A stretch of DNA of 64,000 bases, taken from Lentzea fradiae (GTDB lineage: Bacteria; Actinomycetota; Actinomycetes; Mycobacteriales; Pseudonocardiaceae). The position numbers and the translations under genes were made by a program. The DNA lies in assembly GCF_900100955.1 (NCBI RefSeq), contig NZ_FNCC01000006.1, positions 124,001-188,000 on the forward strand, written 5' to 3'. The notes under the pieces are model-generated. The model was given only the letters and a program-made list of their open reading frames with translations, did not search any database and had not been told where the DNA came from. This document shows, piece by piece, positions 26,633 through 34,937 of this stretch (the stretch's first letter is position 1; each line of letters opens with the position of its first letter).

Positions 26633-27898
26633 ATGCATCCGATCTTCGACATCGTCGGCATCGGGTTCGGTCCCTCGAACCTGGCGCTCGCCATCGCTCT
26701 GACCGAGCACAACGAGCAGGCCGAAACGCCCGTCACCGCGGTGTTCCTGGAACGTCAGCAGACCTTCGGCTGGCATCGGGGCATGTTGCTCGACGACGCC
26801 ACCATGCAGGTGTCGTTCCTCAAGGACCTCGTCACGATGAGGAACCCGGCCAGCCGGTTCTCCTTCCTCTGCTACCTGAAGGACCGCGACCGGCTCGTCG
26901 ACTTCGTCAACCACAAGAACCTGTTCCCGCTGCGCGCCGAGTTCCACGACTACTTCGAGTGGGCCGCGGCCCAGGTCGACGACCTGGTGTCCTACGGCGC
27001 GGAAGTCGTTGGCGTGGAAGCGGTCCAGGACGACCTGTTCGAGGTGACCACGGCCACTGGTGACGTGTACCACGCCCGCAACCTCGTCTTCGCGACCGGA
27101 CTCCGGCCCACCGTGCCGGAAGGTGTCGCGCTCTCGGACCGCGTGTGGCACAACAGCCAGTTCCTGCACCGCATCGGCGAGCTGACCGACCCGAAGCGCT
27201 GCGTCGTCGTCGGCGCCGGTCAGAGCGCCGCCGAGGCCGTCGCGCACCTGCACCGCGAGTTCCCCGGCGCGGAGGTCTGCTCGGTGTTCTCCCGGTACGG
27301 CTACAGCCCCGCCGACGACAGCTCGTTCGCGAACCGGATCTTCGACCCGGAGGCCGTCGACCACTACTTCGACGCGCCGGACGCGGTGAAGCGGCAGCTG
27401 ATGGACTACCACCGCAACACGAACTACTCGGTCGTCGACGTCGACCTGATCGCGCAGCTCTACCGCACCGCGTACCGGGAGAAGGTCCTGGGCGTCGAAC
27501 GCCTGCGGATGATGAACATGACCCGGCTCGTCGCCGTCGAGGAGTCGGCGGACGGCGCCCGCGCCGTGGTCCAGTCACTCGTGACCGGCGAGCAGGAGCT
27601 TCTCGACGCGGACCTCGTGCTGCTCGCGACCGGGTACGACGAGGCCGCGCCGGCACTGGGCGGACTCGACGCCACCTGCGCGCGGGACGAGGCGGGCAGG
27701 TTGGTCGTGGGCCGCGACTACCGCCTCCAGTCGACGGCGCGCGGCGGCATCTACCTCCAGGGTGGCACCGAGCACTCGCACGGCATCACGTCGTCGCTGC
27801 TGTCCAACGTCGCGGTGCGGTCGGGCGAGATCCTCGCCTCCGTCCTCGCGAACACGCCCCTGGCCACCACGCCCGTGCCCGTCCTCGCGACGGCGTGA
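26633..27898 (+). CDS. L-ornithine N5-monooxygenase (siderophore biosynthesis)
   Basis: A 421-residue class B flavin monooxygenase of the SidA/PvdA/CchB family. FAD motif IGFGPSNLALA starts at residue 10, NADPH motif VVVGAGQSAAE is at 191-201, and the C-terminal substrate motif LLATGYD follows. The enzyme hydroxylates the delta-amine of L-ornithine with NADPH and O2, the first committed step to hydroxamate siderophores. An IdeR box overlaps its promoter, and the divergent formyltransferase would act next. No NRPS lies in the window, so the assembly line must be elsewhere or beyond the edge. Lysine as substrate is possible but less likely next to a formyltransferase. Confidence 0.93.
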   Translation: MHPIFDIVGIGFGPSNLALAIALTEHNEQAETPVTAVFLERQQTFGWHRGMLLDDATMQVSFLKDLVTMRNPASRFSFLCYLKDRDRLVDFVNHKNLFPLRAEFHDYFEWAAAQVDDLVSYGAEVVGVEAVQDDLFEVTTATGDVYHARNLVFATGLRPTVPEGVALSDRVWHNSQFLHRIGELTDPKRCVVVGAGQSAAEAVAHLHREFPGAEVCSVFSRYGYSPADDSSFANRIFDPEAVDHYFDAPDAVKRQLMDYHRNTNYSVVDVDLIAQLYRTAYREKVLGVERLRMMNMTRLVAVEESADGARAVVQSLVTGEQELLDADLVLLATGYDEAAPALGGLDATCARDEAGRLVVGRDYRLQSTARGGIYLQGGTEHSHGITSSLLSNVAVRSGEILASVLANTPLATTPVPVLATA

Positions 27899-27922
27899 CG
27901 GCGACCGGGTGAGACTCATCGG

Positions 27923-29458
27923 GTGAGACTCGACCTGAAACTGACGGGCTGCCGGGCCCTCACGATGGACCCGGCACGCCCCGCCGCGCACACGATCGGC
28001 CTGTGGCAGGGCCGCATCGCCGGTCTCGACGAGCAGGTCGAGGACCTGCCCGCCGCCGAGACCGCCGACCTCGGGGGCGCCGTGGTGCTCCCCGGCTTCA
28101 TCGACGCCCACACGCACCTCGCGTGGAACGGCCGCCGCACGACCGACATCGCGGGCCTCACCACGATCGCGGGCATCCTCGACCGGCTCGCCGGTGCTCC
28201 CGGCACGGGCTGGATCGAGGCGTCCGGCTACGACCCGAGGGCCGTGGACCGGCCTCTCACCGCCGCCGACCTCGACCGGATCAGCGACGGCAGGCCGGTC
28301 TACGTGGCCGACCTGTCCGGGCACGCGTGCGTCGTGAACTCCGTGGTGCTGCGGCAGCTCCCCGGCATCGACAGCGACGGCTGGCTGACCGAGAACGAGC
28401 AGCTGGCCGCCCGGACGTTGCGCCTGCCGTATTCGGTGGACGAGATCGTCGAGGAACTGCACGAGAGCGCCCGCCAGGTGCTCGCCGAAGGCGTCACGAT
28501 GTGCGCGGAGGCCGGTATCGGCGCCGGGCTCATCGCGAGCAGCCCGCTGGAGGCCGCCGCCTACCAGCGCGCGAGGCTGCCGATCCGCGTGCAGCTCATG
28601 GTGTCCGCGCACGTGCTGCACCCGGTCGCGGCCGACCCCGCCGACGGCATCGCGCGAGCGGTCGACCTCGGCCTGCACACCGGGTTCGGCGACGACATGC
28701 TCTCGCTGGGCGCCCTCAAGCTGTGGACCGACGGCGGCATGATCGCGCGCACGGCCGCGCTGTCCGAGCCCTACGCCGGAACGGACAACCGCGGTCAGCT
28801 CGCCGACTTCGAGGAGTCCATGCGGGCCGCGGTGATCGACGGGCACAACGCCGGATGGCAGCTCGCGATCCACGCCATCGGCGACCGCGCCGTCGACTTC
28901 GCGCTCGACGCCGTGGCGGAGGCCCAGCGCCAACGCCCGCGCGCCGACGCCCGGCACCGCATCGAGCACTGCGGCCTGGTCCGGCCCGCCCAGCTCGCCC
29001 GCATCGCCGAGCTGGGCGTGGTCCCGGTGGTCCAGCCGACGTTCCTGCACGCCTACGGCGACGACTACAGCGAGATCATGGGCGAGCGGCGCGCACCCTG
29101 GCTCTACCGCGGACGCTCGTTCCTCGACCACGGCATCACCGTCGCGGGCAGCTCGGACCGCCCCGTCGCGGACGGGGCACCGTTGCGCGCCATCGAGTTC
29201 ATGGTGCGACGCCGCTCCTGCGGAGGCCGGGCGATCGGACCGGACGAGGCCGTCACCGTCGAGGAGGCCCTCCGCGCGTACACGCTCGGCAGCGCCTACG
29301 CGTGCCGCAAGGAGGACGTGCTGGGCAGCATCACTCCCGGCAAGCTCGCGGACCTCGTGGTCCTCGGCGACGACCCGCGCACCAGCGACGACATCGCACA
29401 GATCCCGGTGCTGGCCACGATGGTCAACGGCACGTTCGCCCACAACAGCGCCCTCTGA
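27923..29458 (+). CDS. YtcJ-type amidohydrolase (amidohydrolase 3 family)
   Basis: A 511-residue metal-dependent hydrolase. The HxH metal pair is H63/H65 in DAHTHL. Other metal-binding blocks are AIHAIGDRAVD, RIEHCG and GSSDRPV, and the C-terminal GKLADLVVLGDDP belongs to the composite beta-sandwich. The YtcJ group includes N-substituted formamide deformylase (NfdA), but substrates are diverse. It starts 25 bases after the ornithine hydroxylase on the same strand and is probably co-transcribed under iron control. GTG 27923 is the second copy of a 14-base tandem duplication. A role in formyl-hydroxamate turnover is attractive but unproven. Confidence 0.88.
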   Translation: MRLDLKLTGCRALTMDPARPAAHTIGLWQGRIAGLDEQVEDLPAAETADLGGAVVLPGFIDAHTHLAWNGRRTTDIAGLTTIAGILDRLAGAPGTGWIEASGYDPRAVDRPLTAADLDRISDGRPVYVADLSGHACVVNSVVLRQLPGIDSDGWLTENEQLAARTLRLPYSVDEIVEELHESARQVLAEGVTMCAEAGIGAGLIASSPLEAAAYQRARLPIRVQLMVSAHVLHPVAADPADGIARAVDLGLHTGFGDDMLSLGALKLWTDGGMIARTAALSEPYAGTDNRGQLADFEESMRAAVIDGHNAGWQLAIHAIGDRAVDFALDAVAEAQRQRPRADARHRIEHCGLVRPAQLARIAELGVVPVVQPTFLHAYGDDYSEIMGERRAPWLYRGRSFLDHGITVAGSSDRPVADGAPLRAIEFMVRRRSCGGRAIGPDEAVTVEEALRAYTLGSAYACRKEDVLGSITPGKLADLVVLGDDPRTSDDIAQIPVLATMVNGTFAHNSAL

Positions 29459-29476
29459 CCACCCCGGCCTCCGCCC

Positions 29477-30286
29477 CTACTGGAGGTGGAAGGTGGCGGC
29501 CAGGGTCGTGAGCCGGTCGGTGATGTCGGTGTGGACGTTGGTGCGGCGCACCCAGTTCTGCAGCCCGCTCGACGCCGACGGCGCGGGGCCGAGCGGGGAC
29601 ACCGCGTCCACGACGCCGTACTCCAGCCGGTACGCGAGCACGGCGATGGCCGACTCCAGCCAGAACGACGGGTCCGGCGTCGGGATCTCGCCGAGCCCGA
29701 CCCGGAACCACACCGGCATCCGCGCGTACTGCGCGAGCGCCCCGGAGATGCGCCGCGCGGCGGCGTCCCTGATCTCGCCGCGAGCCTTCTCCCCCGCCAG
29801 CACGGCCTCGGTGCGCCACTGCTCGGCCGTCGCGTCCTCGTCGGCCGCCAGCCGTTCGGCGGCCCGCCGGGCACTGGCCTCGTTGGCGTGGATGAGCCAT
29901 TCGACCTGCCGCACCTCGTGCGACAACGCGTCCCGCTCGAACCGCGGCACCCGCCCACCGTCCAACCTGGACCTGGCGTCGTCCCTGCGCGCCTTGAGCC
30001 CTTCGAACTCGAGGACCTCCTGCCTCAGCTCGACCCTGGCGGGGTCGGCGAGGATCTCCTGCTCGGCGTCCCACGCCCGGCGCAGCGCCTCGACGAGCGG
30101 CGCGACCTCCCCGTCCACCGCGTCGAGGTCGGCGAGCGGCCCGTCCCCGGCCCCGGACAACCGGCGCTCCAGCACCGTGAGCCGAGCCGTGACGCGTTCC
30201 AGCTCGGCCGAGAGCTGACCGACGTGACTGATCAACGAGGCGACCTGCGGCTCGACGACGTCGAGCCGCTCCTTCTCCGTGGGCAC
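29477..30286 (-). CDS. Coiled-coil hypothetical protein
   Basis: About 269 residues. An N-terminal coiled coil (about 8-45, SLISHVGQLSAELERVTARL) and long charged helices fill the first 190 residues, with a more globular end (PDPSFWLESAIAVLAYRLEYGV). No membrane segment or catalytic motif is present. GTG 30286 is chosen because codons upstream look non-coding; a start at 30397 is possible. I do not recognise the family. It converges with the amidohydrolase and diverges from the CYTH-CHAD gene. Confidence 0.7.
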   Translation of the reverse strand: MPTEKERLDVVEPQVASLISHVGQLSAELERVTARLTVLERRLSGAGDGPLADLDAVDGEVAPLVEALRRAWDAEQEILADPARVELRQEVLEFEGLKARRDDARSRLDGGRVPRFERDALSHEVRQVEWLIHANEASARRAAERLAADEDATAEQWRTEAVLAGEKARGEIRDAAARRISGALAQYARMPVWFRVGLGEIPTPDPSFWLESAIAVLAYRLEYGVVDAVSPLGPAPSASSGLQNWVRRTNVHTDITDRLTTLAATFHLQ

Positions 30287-30438
30287 GCGCCCAGCGAACC
30301 CGAGACGCGGAACCCGCAAAAGCGGGTAACCGGCGATTGCACGCGTTAGAGACCGGCTTCCGCCCACCAGTGGCAATCCCGCTTCACGCACCGTCACGAC
30401 AGTGGGTGAACCAGGACAAAACGAGGTATTAATAGGAA

Positions 30439-31908
30439 ATGGCGACCTCCGTTACTGAGACCGAACGCAAGTACGAGGCACCATCGGACGCGAGCCTGCC
30501 CGACCTCGCGGAGATCACCGGCGTGGCGACTGGCCCCGAGGAGTTCGACCTGGAGGCCACCTACTTCGACACGCCGGACTACCGCCTGGCCAGGGCAGGC
30601 GTGACCCTCCGCCGCCGCGTCGGCGGCGAGGACGAGGGCTGGCACCTCAAGCTCCCGGTGAGCCAGGACAGCCGCCAGGAACTCCGCGTCCCCCTGGGCG
30701 AAGCGGTGAAAACCCCGCCCGAGGACCTCACCACCCTGGTCCGCGCCCACACCAGAGGCGCCGCCCTGACCCCGGTGGCCGAGATCCGCACCAACCGCCG
30801 CCGCTGGCAACTGGCCAACAGCACAGGCGACCTGCTGGCCGAGGTCGTGGACGACGTCGTCACCGCCCAAACCCTGGGCAGCTCCACCTCGACCACCGCC
30901 TGGCGCGAGATCGAGGTCGAGCTGGGCGACACAGGCACCCACGACCTCCTCGACACCGTCGAACGCCACCTGGCTGACGCGGGCATCCACCCGTCAAGCT
31001 CGAAGTCCAAGCTCTCCCAGGTGATCGGCGTGAAACGAGACGCCGTCCCCACCGTGACGAAGAAGTCCACAGCAGGCGAGGTAGTTCTCGCCTACCTCCA
31101 CGAACAACGAGCAGCACTGCAAAACCAGGACCCCAGAGTCCGCACGAACGAGGCCGACGCCATCCACCAGATGCGAGTGGCGACCCGCCGCCTCCGCTCA
31201 GCCCTCCAGGCGTACGGCAAGGTCATCGACCGCGAAGCGACCAAAGCCCTGACCGACGAACTGAAGTGGCTCGCCTCGGTACTGGGAACCGCGCGAGACC
31301 TGGAAGTCCTCCGAGCCCGCTTCGAAGAAGCGCTGAACGCCCTCCCTCCGGAACTGGTCCTGGGCGACGTGAAGGCCAGGACGACCCGCCACTTCGCCCC
31401 ACAGGAAGCCAAGGCGCACAACGACTCCGTGGCGGCCCTGGACAGCGACCGCTACTTCGCCCTCCTCAACGCCATCGACGACCTGCTCACCACTCCACCC
31501 CTGACCGAACTGGCCGGCCGCAAGGCGAAGAAGGTCCTTCCCACTCTGGTCAACAAGGCCCACTCCCGCCTCGCCGACCGAGTGAACACAGCCTTGAGCA
31601 CCACCACCGACGACTCCCTGCACGAGGCCCGCAAGGCGGCAAAACGCCTCCGCTACAGCGCAGAGGTGGCCGAACCGTCCCTGGGCAAGCAGGCCAAGGC
31701 CCTCCGCAAACGAGCAAAGGCGGTCCAAACCCTCCTCGGCGACCACCAGGACTCGGTGGTGGCCCGCCCGGTCCTCCTGACCCTGGGCAGGGGCGACGAG
31801 AACGGGTTCACCTTCGGCCTGCTCTACGGCAGGGAGGTGGAACTGGCGAACAAGACGGCAGCGGAACTCCCGGCCACCTGGGCAAAGCTGAAGAAAACGC
31901 GCCTCTAG
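30439..31908 (+). CDS. CYTH-CHAD domain protein (inorganic polyphosphate related)
   Basis: A 489-residue two-domain protein. The CYTH domain (about 1-200) begins with the ExExK motif E7-x-E9-x-K11, which binds triphosphate and metal. The CHAD domain (about 210-480) is all-helical with conserved HQMRVATRRLRSAL and HEARKAAKRLRYSAE helices whose His and Arg bind polyphosphate. CYTH enzymes hydrolyse triphosphates and CHAD proteins bind polyphosphate granules, so a triphosphatase acting at polyphosphate is likely. TAGGAA lies just before ATG 30439. The 95 bases after the stop hold no gene. Confidence 0.93.
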   Translation: MATSVTETERKYEAPSDASLPDLAEITGVATGPEEFDLEATYFDTPDYRLARAGVTLRRRVGGEDEGWHLKLPVSQDSRQELRVPLGEAVKTPPEDLTTLVRAHTRGAALTPVAEIRTNRRRWQLANSTGDLLAEVVDDVVTAQTLGSSTSTTAWREIEVELGDTGTHDLLDTVERHLADAGIHPSSSKSKLSQVIGVKRDAVPTVTKKSTAGEVVLAYLHEQRAALQNQDPRVRTNEADAIHQMRVATRRLRSALQAYGKVIDREATKALTDELKWLASVLGTARDLEVLRARFEEALNALPPELVLGDVKARTTRHFAPQEAKAHNDSVAALDSDRYFALLNAIDDLLTTPPLTELAGRKAKKVLPTLVNKAHSRLADRVNTALSTTTDDSLHEARKAAKRLRYSAEVAEPSLGKQAKALRKRAKAVQTLLGDHQDSVVARPVLLTLGRGDENGFTFGLLYGREVELANKTAAELPATWAKLKKTRL

Positions 31909-32002
31909 CACCAGACCACGAAGCCGACGGCGAGCCCAGGCAAGGCTTTGCTTTCCGGCGAAGCCCCGCGCCCTGAACAGCAACCCCCCACAAACGAAAA
32001 CC

Positions 32003-33340
32003 CTAGAAGTACCCCAGCCCACGATCCGAGTAACTGACCACCAGATGCTTGGTCCGCCGATACCGCCCCAACGCGGAAGCCCCGGCCGGATAAACGTGGT
32101 AGTTGTTCACCCAGACCCGCTCGGCGGCCAGCTCCATCCCCAAGGAGTGGGCAAGGGCGATGTCCCGCCCCCACACCCCGGCCCCCACCCGCAACCCACC
32201 GTCGTTGGCGATCTTCACAGCATCGGCCCGGTCATCGAACCGGGTGACCGACACCACCGGCCCGAGCACATCGGCCGAGAAGACGCCCAGCCGATGATCC
32301 CCCTCGAAAACCGTGGGTTCGACGAAGTGCCCGGAAGCCTCCCCACCGTGCACCAGCCGAGCCCCTTCAGCCCGCCCAAGTCGGATGTACTCCAGAACCC
32401 GGTCCCGCTGAGCCAGTGACACCACCGCACCGACCATCGTGTCGGTGTCGAGCGGATCGCCAAGCCGGAGCCTGCGCACCCGCTCGGCCGCAAGCTCCAG
32501 GAACTCCTCGTACACCCCGCTCTGCACCAACGCCCGGGAAGGCGCGGTGGGAACCTCGCCCTGGTTCGCGGCGAACATCGCGAACCCTTCCAATGCCTTG
32601 TCCAGGAAGGCATCGCGCTGCGCGAGGACGTCGGCGAAGAAGATGTTCGGACACCGCCCGGCCACGACCGGGTGGTCATCCGACCCGGTGACCACGTTCA
32701 CCACCCCGGGCGGCAACAGATCCGCGATCACGTCGAGCAGGACGTGGATCGACGCGGGGGTCTGCGACGCGGGCTCCAGCACCACGGCGTTGCCGGCGGC
32801 CAGCGCGGGTGCCAGCACGCGACCGGCGTTCATCAGCGGGAACGTCCAGGACAGCCGTTCGCGCACGACGCCGACCGGCTGGAAGGTGCGGTAGTCGCAG
32901 GTGTCGTGGCCGAGCTGCTCGACCTGGCCCACCTCGGCGCGGACGAGGGCGGCGAGCTGGCGGAACTGCTCGATGAGCATGGGGATGTCCGCGACGAGCG
33001 CCTCGCGGACGGGCTTGCCGTTGTCCCAGGTCTCGGCGACGGCGAGCTCGGTCGCGTGCTCCTCGACCCGGTCGGCGACCTCGGCCAGGACGGTGGCGCG
33101 TTCCCGCGCCGTCGTGCTCCCCCACGACCGGGCGGCGCCGCTCGCCGCCTCCAGGGCCCGTGCGCGGTCGGCGTCGGTGCCGCGGGCGACCTCGGTGAAC
33201 ACCTCGCCGGTCACCGGCGACACGTTCTCGACGTACTCACCGGACACGGGCGCCACGTGCTCGCCGCCGATGAAGTGGCCGTACCTCGCTCGGTACGCGA
33301 CCACGCTGCCGGGCTGACCCGGTGCCGCGTACTGCGTCAT
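32003..33340 (-). CDS. Aldehyde-dehydrogenase homologue lacking the catalytic residues (pseudoenzyme)
   Basis: A 445-residue member of the ExaC/AldB-type acetaldehyde dehydrogenase family, whose members are about 506 long. The start at ATG 33340 follows GGGAG. The frame is open and much sequence is conserved (PGQPGSVV, AETWDNGKP, LLPPGVVNVV), but active-site positions are gone. WNFP is WTFP (T166 for the catalytic Asn), VLKP is VLEP (E189 for the NAD-binding Lys), about 45 residues including the LELGGKSP Glu are missing between 219 and 231, and NQGEVCTC is NQGEVPTA (P264 for the nucleophilic Cys). The C-terminus also lacks the YKQSG segment. It cannot be a normal dehydrogenase; a regulatory or structural role, or early decay, is possible. 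Confidence 0.88.
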   Translation of the reverse strand: MTQYAAPGQPGSVVAYRARYGHFIGGEHVAPVSGEYVENVSPVTGEVFTEVARGTDADRARALEAASGAARSWGSTTARERATVLAEVADRVEEHATELAVAETWDNGKPVREALVADIPMLIEQFRQLAALVRAEVGQVEQLGHDTCDYRTFQPVGVVRERLSWTFPLMNAGRVLAPALAAGNAVVLEPASQTPASIHVLLDVIADLLPPGVVNVVTGSDDHPVVAGRCPNIFFADVLAQRDAFLDKALEGFAMFAANQGEVPTAPSRALVQSGVYEEFLELAAERVRRLRLGDPLDTDTMVGAVVSLAQRDRVLEYIRLGRAEGARLVHGGEASGHFVEPTVFEGDHRLGVFSADVLGPVVSVTRFDDRADAVKIANDGGLRVGAGVWGRDIALAHSLGMELAAERVWVNNYHVYPAGASALGRYRRTKHLVVSYSDRGLGYF

Positions 33341-33421
33341 TCTCGACTCCCGCTGACGGACTGAAGTGGGGGAAATGAGAAAGTAGGCAGCGGAACGTTG
33401 CATGCTCGTTGCAATCCGTGG

Positions 33422-34879
33422 ATGGATTCAGTGGCCCACACCCCAGGGCAACACGCACTGTTGCTGAGTCGCTTGAGAGATGCCGTGTTGAGTGGTTCCC
33501 GCACGGTAGATTCGCCACGCTCCGTTATTTCCGCGTCGTGGCAGCGGTCACTCGCCGCCAACGTCGATCCCGACCTGCACACCGCCCCGACCGTGTTCGC
33601 GCCCGACGAGCTCCCGGGTCTGCGCGAGCGCCACCCGTTGCACCAGAGCCTGCCGTTGCTGCGCGAGACGCTGCTGGGCTTCGCCGAGGAAGCCGGCCAC
33701 ATCATGATCGTCGCGGACGCCCAGGGCCACGTCCTGTGGTGCGAGGGGTCGCGGCAGACGCGGGGCCACGCCGAGGACGTCGGCCTGGCCGAGGGGACGC
33801 TCTGGTCGGAGGGCGCGGCCGGCACGAACGGCATGGGCACGGCGCTGGCGGTGAACTGTCCCGTCACGGTCCACTCCGCCGAGCACCTCGTGCGCACCTA
33901 CCACCACTGGACGTGCGCGGCGAGCCCGATCCGCGACCCCGACTCCGGCACGACGATCGGCGTCGTGGACCTGAGTGGCCCGATCTCGACCGTGCACCCG
34001 TCGATGGTGGCGCTGGTGTCCGCGTCGGCCCGGCTCGCGGAGTCGGAGATGCTCGCCAGGATGCACGCCCAGGACGAGGAGCTGCGTGCGCGCAACATGC
34101 GCCACCTGATCGCGTTGCGCGGCGAGCCCGGCGCGTTGCTCAGCCCCACCGGCCGTGTCGTCGCGGTGGAGCCGTACGGGCTGCTGCCCGCACGGGTCGA
34201 CGTCTCCAGTGACCGCGTGCTGCTCGACGACGGCCGCGAGGCGGTGCTGGAGCCGCTCTCCGAGGGTTACCTGCTGCGCGTGCCGCGTCAGCGCCACGTC
34301 CGGCGCAGCGTGCTGTCGCTGTCGTTCCTGCTGCCGGAGCCGAAGGTCGTGCTGGACGGGCGCGAGGTGCCGATCTCGTCGCGGCACGCCGAGATCCTGT
34401 GCGCGCTGACGCTGCACGGCCGGTTGTCCGCCGACCAGCTCGCGTTGCGGCTCTACGGCGAACGCGGCAACCCGACCACCGTGCGCGCCGAGCTGCACCG
34501 GCTGCGCGCCCAGCTGGGTGCGGGCGTCCTCGCGACGAGGCCCTACCGGCTCACCGCCGACGTCGAGGCCGACTTCCTCGCGACCAGGGCCGCGCTCAAG
34601 GCGGGTGACGTCCCGCTGGCCGCCTCGCGGTACCGGGGGTCGCTGCTGCGCCGGTCCGAGGCGCCGTTCGTGCTGGCCGAGCGCGACGACCTGGCGACGG
34701 CGATGCGCAACGCGGTCCTGTCCCGCGGCGACGCGAACGCGCTGTGGACGTTCACCCAGACCGACTCGGGTGAGCACGACACCGAGGCGATGGAACAGCT
34801 GGTCAGGCTGTTACCGCCGGACGACGTGCGGCTCGCGGTCGCCACGGCGCGGCTCAGGAGGCTCGGTCAGGACGATTGA
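33422..34879 (+). CDS. GAF-domain transcriptional regulator (AcoR-like N-terminus, winged-helix C-terminus)
   Basis: About 485 residues. Residues 60-210 match the GAF sensor of AcoR-type activators, with EGTLWSEGAAGTNGMGTALA and HHWTCAASPIRDP. There is no AAA+ domain; instead residues about 305-380 form a winged-helix-like region (ISSRHAEILCALTLHGRLSADQLALRLYG), followed by helices. Such GAF regulators usually face aldehyde or alcohol dehydrogenase genes, and here it is divergent from the inactivated ALDH homologue. ATG 33422 is used; no clear ribosome site is seen. Two GTTGCA direct repeats (near 33397-33413) upstream may be its binding site. Confidence 0.85.
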   Translation: MDSVAHTPGQHALLLSRLRDAVLSGSRTVDSPRSVISASWQRSLAANVDPDLHTAPTVFAPDELPGLRERHPLHQSLPLLRETLLGFAEEAGHIMIVADAQGHVLWCEGSRQTRGHAEDVGLAEGTLWSEGAAGTNGMGTALAVNCPVTVHSAEHLVRTYHHWTCAASPIRDPDSGTTIGVVDLSGPISTVHPSMVALVSASARLAESEMLARMHAQDEELRARNMRHLIALRGEPGALLSPTGRVVAVEPYGLLPARVDVSSDRVLLDDGREAVLEPLSEGYLLRVPRQRHVRRSVLSLSFLLPEPKVVLDGREVPISSRHAEILCALTLHGRLSADQLALRLYGERGNPTTVRAELHRLRAQLGAGVLATRPYRLTADVEADFLATRAALKAGDVPLAASRYRGSLLRRSEAPFVLAERDDLATAMRNAVLSRGDANALWTFTQTDSGEHDTEAMEQLVRLLPPDDVRLAVATARLRRLGQDD

Positions 34880-34923
34880 CAAGACTCTTGAGAACTGAAA
34901 ATCTTCCCGACTAAGAGACTTAG
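34876..34923 (+). promoter_or_regulatory. Promoter region and palindrome of the flavin monooxygenase gene
   Basis: A consensus -35 TTGACA at 34876-34881 overlaps the end of the previous gene, in a locally AT-richer stretch. The palindrome CTAAG-AGA-CTTAG at 34911-34923 lies between it and the ribosome site GGGAGG, placed like a repressor operator. No regulator for it is obvious. Confidence 0.55.
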
Positions 34924-34937
34924 CTCGGGAGGCTGTT

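Noticed and set aside
32003-33340. Ordinary active aldehyde dehydrogenase
   Set aside because: All four key active-site positions are changed or deleted, so an active annotation would mislead.
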